In this document: piece by piece, positions 1 through 7,417 of the stretch | Position numbering within the stretch: position 1 is the stretch's first letter | Layout of the letters: each line of letters opens with the position of its first letter | Assembly: GCA_005223075.1 (NCBI GenBank) | Contig: NJBO01000004.1 | Location: forward strand, 88,852-152,851 | DNA length: 64,000 nucleotides | Origin: a candidate division TA06 bacterium B3_TA06 | GTDB taxonomy: Bacteria; Hydrothermota; Tepidihabitantia; B3-TA06 | Direction: 5' to 3' | Translations under genes and position numbers: made by a program | Notes under the pieces: generated by a model | Database searches by the model: none | What the model was told of the DNA's origin: nothing | Seen by the model: only the letters and a program-made list of their open reading frames with translations

Positions 1-7
1 GTACGGG

Positions 8-35
8 TTGACATAAGGGGTATGCGCGTTAGACT
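8..35 (+). promoter_or_regulatory. Promoter for the PBP1A gene
   Basis: TTGACA and TAGACT are separated by 16 bp. The predicted start of transcription near 42 gives a leader of about 65 bases with an AAAGGAG ribosome site before the ATG at 107. The sequence fit is direct; activity is inferred. Confidence 0.7.
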
Positions 36-106
36 TTAGGGTTGAGAGATAATACTAAAGCTTGAAGTTAGGTTAACTTTTAAATCAAAGGAGCGTCTAA
101 ACGAGA

Positions 107-2326
107 ATGGAGCAAGAAAAGGGTCATCTTCCCGCAACCCAGGCCCCGCCGAGGCTAAAGCATGGCCCAAGCAAATCTAGGCTAAGGCGCGGATTATCGA
201 GGAATCTACCTCGGATCTCGCGCAAGGGATGGCTCTTCTTTGGCTTAGGGGTTCCTGCATTTATCTACGCTTTCCTTGCAGGCATAGGGATTGTTGTCCT
301 TTCGGTTGCCAAACAAGATCTGCCTGATCCGGTTTCGCTTCAGACCTATAGGCCTCCCCTGACCACAAAGGTGTTCGATCGCAACGACAGCTTGATCTAC
401 GAGTTTTACGTTGAGCGCCGCGATCCCATCCCCTTGGACAGTATGCCTGTGCTTATGGTGGATGCTTTCGTGACAGTCGAGGATAAGCGTTTCTACAGGC
501 ACTGGGGAGTGAGTTTTCCCGATATCTTCCGGGCTTTCCTTAAGAATATAGCCGCCGGTCGTATCGTCGAGGGCGGGAGTACCATCACCCAGCAGCTTGC
601 GCGGAACATGTTCCTTACCTTCGAGAAGAGCCTCATGCGGAAGATAAAGGAAGCGATGCTTGCGGTGCAGCTTGAGAAGATGTATGCAAAGGATGAGATA
701 CTTGAGATGTACCTGAACCAGGTCTACTTTGGTCACGGCGCATACGGTGTCGAGGCCGCGGCTCAGAGGTTCTTCGACAAGCATCTGTCCGAGCTTTCCA
801 TCGACGAGTTTTGTCTTATTGCAGGCCTTACACGCTCTCCCAGCCACTACTCGCCTTACGAGCATCCTGAACGTGCCAGGATACGACGCGATCGCTTCAT
901 AAACGCCCTTTACGAGATGGGCAAGACAGATAAGAAGACACGGGATAAACAGATTGCTGCACAGATCAAACTAGCCCCGCGCAGGCTGCCTCCCGACGAG
1001 GCCCCTTACTTCGTAGAAGAGATCAGGCGTTATCTTGAGCGTAAATACGGCTCCGGCTTGATCTATCGGGAGGGTGTCTACATCTATACCACACTTGATC
1101 TTGGGATGCAGCGTGTAGCCAACAAGGCGCTGGAGACGCAGCTTTTGAAGATTGAGAGCGAGAAGAACCTCAAGGTCCTCAAGGCTGACTACGATACGGT
1201 GGCGTTCACCGACGAGAGCGAGGCGCCCAAATATCTTCAGGCGGCACTCGTGACCATGGATGTCCACACAGGCGAGGTTCTGGCGCTTGTGGGAGGCAGG
1301 GACTACAAGCAGAGCTCGTTTGATAGGGCCGTACAGGCGAAACGTCAGCCTGGTTCCTCATTCAAGCCTTTCGTTTACACCGCCGCGATAGACAACGGTT
1401 TTACTCCAGGGGACGTGGAGTTCGATGCGCCTGTGCTTGTACGAACAGGGCGTTCGCTGTATGCTCCTGCCAACTGGGATCGTAAGTTCTACGGACCCAT
1501 GACCTTGCGAGAGGGGTTGGCACAATCCCGTAACCTTGTTGCGGTGCGTCTTACACGGTACGTCGGCCCTGAGATCGTTGTCGAGTATGCTTACAAGATG
1601 GGCATTACCTCCCCGCTCAAACCGGTGCTCTCGATTGGCCTTGGTACTGTTGAAGTTGCTCCGATTGAGATGGCAACCGCCTTCTGCACCCTGGCGAATC
1701 AGGGCTACAGGGTGGAACCTGTCTTCATCCGTCGGATCATTTCCAGGGACGGCGAGATCATCGAGGAGTGGTTCCCCCAGCAGGGCGAACAGGTTCTATC
1801 TCCACAGACCTCCTTCCTTGTAACCTCCATGATGCAGAGTGTGATCAACGCAGGTACGGCCATGGGAATCAGGCGACGCGGCTTCACCCGGGTTGCTGCA
1901 GGCAAGACAGGGACGACGGATGACTTTACGGACGGCTGGTTCGTTGGGTTCACCCCGGAGATTGCCTGTGCCGTTTGGGTTGGCTTTGACCGCAAGCAGA
2001 CGATCTACCGTGGTGCTTCTGGCGGTTCGTGTGCCGCTCCTATCTGGGCTGCGTTCATGAAGGCAGTAACCGAGAGTATGCCACCTTCCACCTTCAAGAT
2101 GCCCGAAGGGATAGTGACCCGTACCATATGTACGCTTACCGGACAGCTTGCCACACCTGATTGCCCTCGCTCCCGCACCGAGTACTTCCTTTCCGGAACC
2201 GATCCCACCATGTACTGCCAGTACCACCGTTTGCAAAAGCTCAGGGGCGGTTCACGCGAGCAGTTCTACCGGCTTGACCGGCGCAACGCCGGGGGCTTTG
2301 TTCAGAGTAATATCGTTGATTATTAG
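107..2326 (+). CDS. mrcA: Penicillin-binding protein 1A (bifunctional transglycosylase/transpeptidase)
   Basis: Class A PBP that polymerises lipid II and crosslinks peptidoglycan at the outer face of the inner membrane. A basic cytoplasmic tail is followed by one membrane segment at about residues 41-67. The GT51 domain (about 90-260) has catalytic Glu125 in VTVEDKRF and the EGGSTITQQL motif near 155-164. The transpeptidase domain holds SSFK with Ser417, SRN at 474-476 and KTG at 600-602, so both active sites look intact. At 739 residues it is of normal length for the family. AAAGGAG lies about 10 bases before the ATG. It begins a short run with the endonuclease III relative downstream, but the shared transcript is inferred. 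Confidence 0.97.
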   Translation: MEQEKGHLPATQAPPRLKHGPSKSRLRRGLSRNLPRISRKGWLFFGLGVPAFIYAFLAGIGIVVLSVAKQDLPDPVSLQTYRPPLTTKVFDRNDSLIYEFYVERRDPIPLDSMPVLMVDAFVTVEDKRFYRHWGVSFPDIFRAFLKNIAAGRIVEGGSTITQQLARNMFLTFEKSLMRKIKEAMLAVQLEKMYAKDEILEMYLNQVYFGHGAYGVEAAAQRFFDKHLSELSIDEFCLIAGLTRSPSHYSPYEHPERARIRRDRFINALYEMGKTDKKTRDKQIAAQIKLAPRRLPPDEAPYFVEEIRRYLERKYGSGLIYREGVYIYTTLDLGMQRVANKALETQLLKIESEKNLKVLKADYDTVAFTDESEAPKYLQAALVTMDVHTGEVLALVGGRDYKQSSFDRAVQAKRQPGSSFKPFVYTAAIDNGFTPGDVEFDAPVLVRTGRSLYAPANWDRKFYGPMTLREGLAQSRNLVAVRLTRYVGPEIVVEYAYKMGITSPLKPVLSIGLGTVEVAPIEMATAFCTLANQGYRVEPVFIRRIISRDGEIIEEWFPQQGEQVLSPQTSFLVTSMMQSVINAGTAMGIRRRGFTRVAAGKTGTTDDFTDGWFVGFTPEIACAVWVGFDRKQTIYRGASGGSCAAPIWAAFMKAVTESMPPSTFKMPEGIVTRTICTLTGQLATPDCPRSRTEYFLSGTDPTMYCQYHRLQKLRGGSREQFYRLDRRNAGGFVQSNIVDY

Positions 2327-2343
2327 CTCCTTATAACTCTCTT

Positions 2344-3039
2344 ATGTCGCCTACCACTACGCCCGCTTCGGGAAAGGATCCTTTCAAACTTCATCCTTTT
2401 GATCTTGGCAGGGCCTACGAGAAGCTTTTTGAACGTTGGGGACCTCAAGGTTGGTGGCCTGCTGATACTCAAACCGAGATCATAGCCGGTGCGCTTTTGG
2501 CACAGGCAACCAACTGGAAGAACGTCGCTCAGGCTGTAGCCAACCTCAAATCCCGAAGGCTTCTTGAAGATTCTTCAGACTCACTTCATGCCCTTCTCGA
2601 ACTACCACTTCCTGAACTTGCAGAGGCGATTCGACCATCAGGCTACTTTAGGCAGAAATCCAAACGTCTGCATCGTCTCATGGGGTTCCTTGCAGATAAT
2701 CTAGGTTCACCGCCCTGGAAGATACCTGGGTCTCAGGTCATGCTCTGGCGTGAAAGGCTGCTTGAGCTGAATGGTCTGGGACCTGAGACCGTGGATTCCA
2801 TCCTTCTTTACGGCTTTGATCTTCCTTGCTTCGTAGTGGACGCCTACACACGCAGACTGCTTTTGCGCCACGGTATGATCACCGATCAAACTTCCTACGA
2901 AGAGATCCGCTTTATGTTCGAGGACGCGCTTCCTCGAAGGAGTGAAATCTACAATGAGTACCACGCGCTCATCGTTCGGTTGGGCAAGGAGCATTGCCGC
3001 CGCAGTGCTCGCTGTACTGATTGCCCCCTCTTTGCTTGA
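2344..3039 (+). CDS. Endonuclease III-related DNA glycosylase (HhH-GPD)
   Basis: Base-excision repair glycosylase of the endonuclease III-related group (COG2231-like). The helix-hairpin-helix reads LNGLGPETVDSIL, followed by VVDAYTRR, which carries the conserved catalytic Asp. The lysine that gives endonuclease III its lyase activity is replaced by Glu in this hairpin, so a monofunctional glycosylase is possible. The C-terminus has three cysteines (C-x5-C-x2-C) of an iron-sulfur loop, but the protein stops four residues later, before the usual fourth cysteine. No Shine-Dalgarno is visible; TATAAC ends six bases before the ATG. The last 86 bases also encode the signal peptide of the next gene in another frame. 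Confidence 0.88.
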   Translation: MSPTTTPASGKDPFKLHPFDLGRAYEKLFERWGPQGWWPADTQTEIIAGALLAQATNWKNVAQAVANLKSRRLLEDSSDSLHALLELPLPELAEAIRPSGYFRQKSKRLHRLMGFLADNLGSPPWKIPGSQVMLWRERLLELNGLGPETVDSILLYGFDLPCFVVDAYTRRLLLRHGMITDQTSYEEIRFMFEDALPRRSEIYNEYHALIVRLGKEHCRRSARCTDCPLFA

Positions 3040-4081
3040 GGGGCAGGAATACATCCGCGGTCTTTACCTTTCGCCCTACAGCGCACATCAGGAGTGGCTG
3101 CTTCAAAGGATAGAAAAGGCGGCAGACCGCAGTGATCTGAACGCGGTAGTAGTCGATATGAAGGACGACTTCGGGCTACTTCGTTATCCTTCCAAGAACC
3201 CGATAGCCCGATCCTGCGGAGCGATAAGGCCGATCTTTGATGTGGATTCGTTGATCCGACGCATGCACAATCACAACGTCAGGGTCATAGCAAGGATCGT
3301 TTGCTTTAAGGATGATTATGCTTGCAACTATTCCAACTTCGCGGTCTACCACAGCGGGGGCGGTATCTGGGCGGATGAGGGCGGAGCTTACTGGTTAAAC
3401 GCTTTCGACGAGCGGACCTGGTCCTACAATATCTCTATAGCCAGGGAGCTTGAGGAGATAGGGTTTGATGAGATTCAACTGGACTACGTGCGTTTTCCTA
3501 CAGACGGCGACGTGCTATCCTGTGTCTTCTACGGGCGCAAGGGAAGAATCAAGGAGGAGGCCATAGAGGGGTTTTTAAAGATGATGCGAGAAGGCATCAC
3601 GGTGCCGCTTTCGGTGGACGTCTTCGGCTACGCGGCCTGGCGTGCCCTTAAGCTGGAAGGCCAGGAGCTTTCAAGGATAGCCAGACACGTTGACTACATC
3701 TGCCCTATGCTGTATCCTTCCCACTTCTCTCCGCAGTTCCTTAAGGGTGAACCTGACAGGGATTTCTGGGTTTACTACACGAGCGTGGAGAGTGCTTACA
3801 ATCTCATGGGCTCCTCAAACGCACGTATAGTGACTTACGTTCAGGGGTTCTCGTGGCGTGCCCCGCGTTTCGGTCCGCAATATATCTTCGACCAGATGTT
3901 GGGTTCTCTTGCTGCAGGATCGGACGGTTTCTTCATCTGGAATGCCGCCGGCAAATACCTGCCGGCCTTCGAGGCGCTCAGTTGGGGCGGAAGTTCACTC
4001 CGAGTGAGAGACGTTCCGAGCCTCCCAGAAATCCATACGAGAAGTAGACCGCGTCCAACGTTAAGTGAAGCACTTTGGTAA
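2954..4081 (+). CDS. Putative secreted glycoside hydrolase (DUF4015-like)
   Basis: Resembles the DUF4015 putative glycosyl hydrolase family: YIRGLYLSPY at the start of the mature part, then VVVDMKDDFG, VRVIARIVCFKD and FDEIQLDYVRFPTDG, the pattern of a TIM-barrel glycosidase. The substrate is unknown. I chose the ATG at 2954 because AAGGAG at 2937-2942 is well placed and the first 30 residues form a signal peptide (basic start, hydrophobic IAAAVLAVLIAPSLL). An in-frame GTG at 2942 is the alternative. The gene overlaps the preceding gene by 86 bases out of frame, and its last 104 bases overlap the opposing barrel gene. The C-terminal 30 residues look like read-through without family resemblance. 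Confidence 0.82.
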   Translation: MSTTRSSFGWARSIAAAVLAVLIAPSLLEGQEYIRGLYLSPYSAHQEWLLQRIEKAADRSDLNAVVVDMKDDFGLLRYPSKNPIARSCGAIRPIFDVDSLIRRMHNHNVRVIARIVCFKDDYACNYSNFAVYHSGGGIWADEGGAYWLNAFDERTWSYNISIARELEEIGFDEIQLDYVRFPTDGDVLSCVFYGRKGRIKEEAIEGFLKMMREGITVPLSVDVFGYAAWRALKLEGQELSRIARHVDYICPMLYPSHFSPQFLKGEPDRDFWVYYTSVESAYNLMGSSNARIVTYVQGFSWRAPRFGPQYIFDQMLGSLAAGSDGFFIWNAAGKYLPAFEALSWGGSSLRVRDVPSLPEIHTRSRPRPTLSEALW

Positions 4082-4907
4082 ACTCATACTCGTAGCCCAG
4101 GCCGAAGCTGAAACCTCCCCACGTGCCAAGATGATAGCCTGAACGATAACCACCTCTGATGGCAAGACCTGATGAGCCCGTGCTACCCTCAGGCGAGAGG
4201 TATATCTTAAGCTCTCCTCCTAAACAAACGGTGGGCGGATCATCAATAGGCCAGACAAGGTCAGAGGCGAAGAGAAGATGGCTGCCTTTTAATGGGAAGA
4301 GCAGGGCCAGCCCTCCTCGCACAGTGGTGGGGGCAAACTCAATATCATAAATGAATCGCCTTGGGGTTCCCAGATGCTGAAGCACAAGGCCTAAGTAGAG
4401 GTATTTGGTCGGCTTCACCTTTAGCCCGAAGTCCCCCAGGAGCGAGTAGGCATGGTAGTTGTATATCTTTGAGGCTACAAACTTCGCTGAAGCACCCAGC
4501 GAAACGTAGCGATTCAGCTGCCATCCTACCCCTGCCGATCCCAGGACGTCGTAGAGGGAGAATTCCCCTTGGGTTCTACCCTCTTCGTCTCGAAGTGTGT
4601 CTGTAGCCGAGAGATATGCCGCGGCAACTCCCATGCTTGCCCGTCCCTTTCGTTCAATTGGAAAAACCGTTGCGCCGCTTGCGTAGCCTACATCCCCATA
4701 TAGATTCATGAACATCAATGAGACGTCCATCCCTTTCATCATACCCATTCCTGCGGGATTCCAGAACATAGCGTTGGCGTCGTCTGCGACCGCGGTGAAC
4801 GCCTCACCCATCGCCACAGGACGCGCTCCCACCCCGAGCTTCAGGAACGGCATACCAACCGTCACCGCCTGAGATGTAAGTGTCAGAGAGAGGAGTATAG
4901 CTACCAT
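3978..4907 (-). CDS. PorV/PorQ-family outer-membrane beta-barrel protein
   Basis: Residues after the signal peptide read VGMPFLKLGVGARPVAMG and then ADDANAMFWNPAGMG, the signature of the PorV/PorQ (UPF0164-like) barrels linked to type IX secretion in Bacteroidota relatives. The rest alternates amphipathic strands and ends in a strand with a terminal aromatic region (LGVNFRPN), as in outer-membrane barrels. Its ATG overlaps the stop of the upstream gene (ATGGTAG), which implies translational coupling. Its 3' end overlaps the convergent glycosidase gene by 104 bases. A role as a surface-protein shuttle or pore is inferred from the family and from the sorting-domain proteins nearby. Confidence 0.85.
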   Translation of the reverse strand: MVAILLSLTLTSQAVTVGMPFLKLGVGARPVAMGEAFTAVADDANAMFWNPAGMGMMKGMDVSLMFMNLYGDVGYASGATVFPIERKGRASMGVAAAYLSATDTLRDEEGRTQGEFSLYDVLGSAGVGWQLNRYVSLGASAKFVASKIYNYHAYSLLGDFGLKVKPTKYLYLGLVLQHLGTPRRFIYDIEFAPTTVRGGLALLFPLKGSHLLFASDLVWPIDDPPTVCLGGELKIYLSPEGSTGSSGLAIRGGYRSGYHLGTWGGFSFGLGYEYEFTKVLHLTLDAVYFSYGFLGGSERLSLGVNFRPN

Positions 4908-5581
4908 AGGAAAGAGAAGGATAAGCCTGGATTCAACCGTCCGCCGTAGCTAATCCTTGCTTCAAGGGCTGTGCTCCACGATTCTCTTGAGTAGAGAAGG
5001 GAGAACGAAGCATTAGCTGCCACTCCGAATCCCTTTAGTGGCTCTTCGTGTTGAGTGATCTCGGCGATCAAGCGTCCGAAGGCGTAGCCTGCACTTCCAC
5101 CTAGCGACAGCACGGGCTTGATCCGCCAGGAGCTGAATGGATCGTAGAGGATGTCGGCTCCTCCTCCAGCGGTCAAGAAGGTAGCGTAGCTCTCGTAGGG
5201 GTCATCCGCGTAGAATGTTGCGGGTCCAAGGAGCGAGACGCGGGGGCGAACAAAGAGATGTTTGCTCGGGTTGATGCCTGCGCTCACATCCGCGCATAAT
5301 GGAACGCCTGTCAGGTCTCCTGCGGATAGTGGAGAAAGCAGATAGCCGATCGAGAAGCAAAAGATCCCCTTCCGCATACCGACCTGGGGTTTTAGAATAG
5401 TTGTGAACCCTTCATAGCGATCCCTGAGCTCCAGAACATGAATCGTTGCCGCAAATCCCTCTTGGGCTCTGAGGGCACATGCCAGATCCTGACCTGCCAG
5501 TAAGGCCCCTAGATTTTTTTGAGCAAAATTTAGCTCTTGCCGGGCAAAACCTCCCAGTAGAAGCAATGTAATTACACCCAT
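4901..5581 (-). CDS. Hypothetical secreted or outer-membrane barrel-like protein
   Basis: No named family recognised. The N-terminus MGVITLLLLGGFARQ is a short hydrophobic export signal, and the rest is rich in Gly/Ser/Tyr with alternating hydrophobic residues (LSLGGSAGYAFGRLIAEI, ISYGGRLNPGLSFSFLW), ending in a C-terminal aromatic typical of outer-membrane barrels. It is the first gene of a two-gene unit with the PorV-like barrel. The promoter's -10 box ends five bases before the ATG, so the transcript should be leaderless. A partner role with the barrel is inferred from the overlap only. Confidence 0.7.
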   Translation of the reverse strand: MGVITLLLLGGFARQELNFAQKNLGALLAGQDLACALRAQEGFAATIHVLELRDRYEGFTTILKPQVGMRKGIFCFSIGYLLSPLSAGDLTGVPLCADVSAGINPSKHLFVRPRVSLLGPATFYADDPYESYATFLTAGGGADILYDPFSSWRIKPVLSLGGSAGYAFGRLIAEITQHEEPLKGFGVAANASFSLLYSRESWSTALEARISYGGRLNPGLSFSFLW

Positions 5582-5586
5582 GCAGA

Positions 5587-5614
5587 ATTATAAGGTAGCG
5601 GCAGGCGTTGTCAA
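5587..5614 (-). promoter_or_regulatory. Leaderless promoter for the barrel-protein pair
   Basis: On the minus strand TTGACA and a perfect TATAAT are separated by 16 bp. The -10 ends five bases before the ATG at 5581, so transcription should begin at or next to the start codon. Confidence 0.8.
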
Positions 5615-5780
5615 TCTCCCTGACCTTACCTAGGTAAACGGTGGCGGCGAAACCTATGCGAGGACCGGCTCCAAGCATCACTTAGACAACGATAGATTTG
5701 TTATTTTCTGGGTTACGCTGAATGCTCCGGAATTTTTGAAGTCTCGCTGGCTCTCCACCCTGTGCCTTATGTTATGAGCG

Positions 5781-5817
5781 CTGCGATCTTTTGCCCAAAG
5801 GGCAAAAGGAGCATTAA
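5781..5817 (+). repeat. Dispersed hairpin repeat, copy 1
   Basis: Copy of a short family with GCGATC on the left, a stem TTTTGCCC/GGGCAAAA with a three-base loop, and GGAGCATTA on the right. It lies just beyond the 3' end of the RNase P RNA gene and could end that transcript. Other copies lie near 6833, 8773, 31000 and 47379. Confidence 0.75.
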
Positions 5818-5820
5818 GGG

Positions 5821-6172
5821 TCCGGTGGGCCTGTAAGCCGAATTCTGTCTAGGGCGGTCATCTGTCTAGTGCCAGCGCGTTGCCGCGGGCATCCTGCAGC
5901 CTACCCGAGGGGTCAGGACCTACGTCCAGTCGACGGGCCGCCGCCCCCCTGCTTGGCCTTGCTCCGGGTGGAGTTTACCGTGCCCTGGATGTTACCACCC
6001 AGGCGGTGCGCTCTTACCGCACCTTTTCACCCTTACCTGCGGGAACAGGCGGTATGTTTTCTGTGGCACTGGTCAAGGGTTGCCCCTTCCGGCTGTTAGC
6101 CGGCACCCTGCCCTGTGGAGTTCGGACTTTCCTCTCCGCCCCGAAGGCAGAGCGACCACCTGGCCCACCGGA
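5821..6172 (-). ncRNA. rnpB: RNase P RNA, bacterial type A
   Basis: Catalytic RNA that trims tRNA 5' leaders. On the minus strand the molecule opens with a GGTGGGCCAGG helix, has the conserved GAGGAAAGTCCG block, and closes with ACAGAATTCGGCTTAC and a strand pairing with the 5' end (CCGGTGGG with CCCACCGG). The internal GGTAAACTCCACCCGG and GGGTGAAAAGGTGCGGTAAGAG blocks are also characteristic. A promoter ends about seven bases before the predicted 5' end, and a dispersed hairpin repeat follows the 3' end. ORFs on the plus strand here are shadows. Confidence 0.97.
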
Positions 6173-6178
6173 CAAGAT

Positions 6179-6206
6179 ATTCTAGCCTCCGCATAAGGTT
6201 TGTCAA
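6179..6206 (-). promoter_or_regulatory. Promoter for RNase P RNA
   Basis: Minus-strand TTGACA, 16-bp spacer, TAGAAT. The spacing to the first paired base of the RNA is right for a transcription start near 6172. Confidence 0.85.
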
Positions 6207-6371
6207 GCAAGAGCGGTTGTCTCCTCACCTCAGTAATTTGATACTACTTTTTTGTAAAAGATTTAAATTGACTTGAAACCACTTGACAAGATTTTTTTGC
6301 GTATATTTGGATACGGGGGAATCCCTGAGGGGTTCCCATGCACGTAAATAAACCAAACAAAGGAGGACATC

Positions 6372-6770
6372 ATGTCCAAATCAAAAAAACTCCTCCTCAT
6401 CGCCGCGGTTGCGGTGTGCGAGGACCGGATCGTGTGGGTGTATTCCCGTCTTAACACCGACACCATCTTCGAGGCCTTCGCCTTGATCACCGACTGGGAC
6501 ATGGGGGTTGGGATCTCGGAGTCCTCACCTGAGCCAGCATCACCAATCAAGCTTGAGGCCTCCCTCAACCGGCTCTCATACGATGTCCCAGGCGAAGCCC
6601 GGCTTACCCTCTACTCCGCCGACGGCCGGAAGGTGCTTACCGAGACCATCCAGGGCAAGGGCATCTGGACGCCCTCCCCGCCCTCCTCCCACCTCCCCTC
6701 CGGCGTGTATTTTGCCCGGGTTGAGGGGGATGCGTCATCCAAAACACAGAAGGTTGTTCTCATAAGATAG
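6372..6770 (+). CDS. Shortened secreted protein with a type-A sorting domain
   Basis: The first 15 residues (MSKSKKLLLIAAVAV) look like the front of a signal peptide, but the expected cleavage region is missing and the text jumps to EDRIVWVYSRLNTDT. Residues from about 60 to the end form a C-terminal sorting domain: LEASLNRLSYDVPG, LTLYSADGRKV, SGVYFARVEG and a final KVVLIR. Such domains direct export by type IX-like systems in the FCB group. AAAGGAGG precedes the ATG. The best reading is an internal deletion that joined the ends of a larger secreted protein, or a mini cargo. It may no longer be exported. Confidence 0.65.
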   Translation: MSKSKKLLLIAAVAVCEDRIVWVYSRLNTDTIFEAFALITDWDMGVGISESSPEPASPIKLEASLNRLSYDVPGEARLTLYSADGRKVLTETIQGKGIWTPSPPSSHLPSGVYFARVEGDASSKTQKVVLIR

Positions 6771-6777
6771 TAAGCGT

Positions 6778-6819
6778 GCCGACTTACGCGAAGCGGCGTT
6801 TAGAAACGCTAAAGTCGGC
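6778..6819 (+). terminator. Branched hairpin after the sorting-domain gene
   Basis: GCCGACTT (6778-6785) pairs with AAGTCGGC (6812-6819), and an inner GGCGTTT/AACGC arm lies between them. It sits eight bases after the stop codon. There is no clear T run, so a terminator role is only suggested. Confidence 0.5.
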
Positions 6820-6832
6820 CCCTACGTTTTCC

Positions 6833-6869
6833 CTGCGATCTTTTTGCCGAAGGGTAAAAGGAGCATTTA
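6833..6869 (+). repeat. Dispersed hairpin repeat, copy 2
   Basis: CTGCGATC, then TTTTTGCC/GGGTAAAA around GAA, then GGAGCATTTA. Same layout as the copy at 5781, in the gap before cytidine deaminase. Confidence 0.75.
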
Positions 6870-6918
6870 TCCCGGGGTCCCCGCTCGAATACCTTGTATT
6901 CGAGTGGGGTGAAATTGC

Positions 6919-6946
6919 TTGACAATGTAAGGAATTGGCGTATCTT
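6919..6946 (+). promoter_or_regulatory. Promoter for cytidine deaminase
   Basis: TTGACA, 16-bp spacer, TATCTT. The -10 ends nine bases before the ATG at 6956, leaving a leader of about three bases at most. Confidence 0.75.
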
Positions 6947-6955
6947 CTTGACAAT

Positions 6956-7417
6956 ATGTTGCCGGACTCACAAACCGGTAGTAACCCCCAAGTCCAATCG
7001 GCGGGGAAATCGTTGCTTCCTGAGCAGGTAGTTGAGAACCTCAAGCAAACAGCAAGGGACGCGTCAGCGAACTCCTACTCCCCCTACTCCAACTTTCCCG
7101 TGGGAGCAGCGGTTTTAGCAGAAAGCGGTCGCATCTATTCCGGCACCAACGTGGAGAACGCATCCTACGGGCTTACCATATGTGCCGAGCGTGTTGCTGT
7201 AGCTGCGGCAGTTACCGCAGGTGAGAGGAGTATCGCTGCAATCGCTATCTATACTTCTACAGAAGAGCCTTCCGTTCCCTGCGGGGCGTGCCTTGCGGTG
7301 ATATCTGAATTTGCGGATGGCATACCGATCCTTTTATTCACTGAAGACAAACAGTGCTGGTATTCACTTAACCAGCTGCTGCCAGAAAGATTTAAACTAA
7401 AGCCAAAGGAGACATGA
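6956..7417 (+). CDS. cdd: Cytidine deaminase
   Basis: Zinc hydrolase that deaminates cytidine/deoxycytidine to uridine in pyrimidine salvage. The conserved NVENASYGLTICAERVA block holds the first zinc Cys and the catalytic Glu, and EPSVPCGAC supplies the other two zinc cysteines. SYSPYSNFPVGAA forms the substrate-binding start. The protein is about 25 residues longer at the N-terminus than usual if ATG 6956 is used. That ATG sits at the predicted transcription start, with no Shine-Dalgarno. A TTG about 19 codons later is a weaker alternative. Its stop overlaps the malic enzyme start (ATGA), so the two are co-translated. Confidence 0.93.
   Translation: MLPDSQTGSNPQVQSAGKSLLPEQVVENLKQTARDASANSYSPYSNFPVGAAVLAESGRIYSGTNVENASYGLTICAERVAVAAAVTAGERSIAAIAIYTSTEEPSVPCGACLAVISEFADGIPILLFTEDKQCWYSLNQLLPERFKLKPKET

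Noticed and set aside
2332..2343. Leaderless start for the endonuclease III relative
   Set aside because: TATAAC ends six bases before the ATG, but no -35 box is present at 16 bp, so I did not count it among the leaderless genes.
5412..5681. 89-codon minus-strand ORF upstream of the barrel protein
   Set aside because: It crosses the promoter and is out of frame with the better-supported gene; no ribosome site.
5869..6185. Two plus-strand ORFs over the RNase P gene
   Set aside because: They run across a structured RNA whose conserved blocks explain the sequence.
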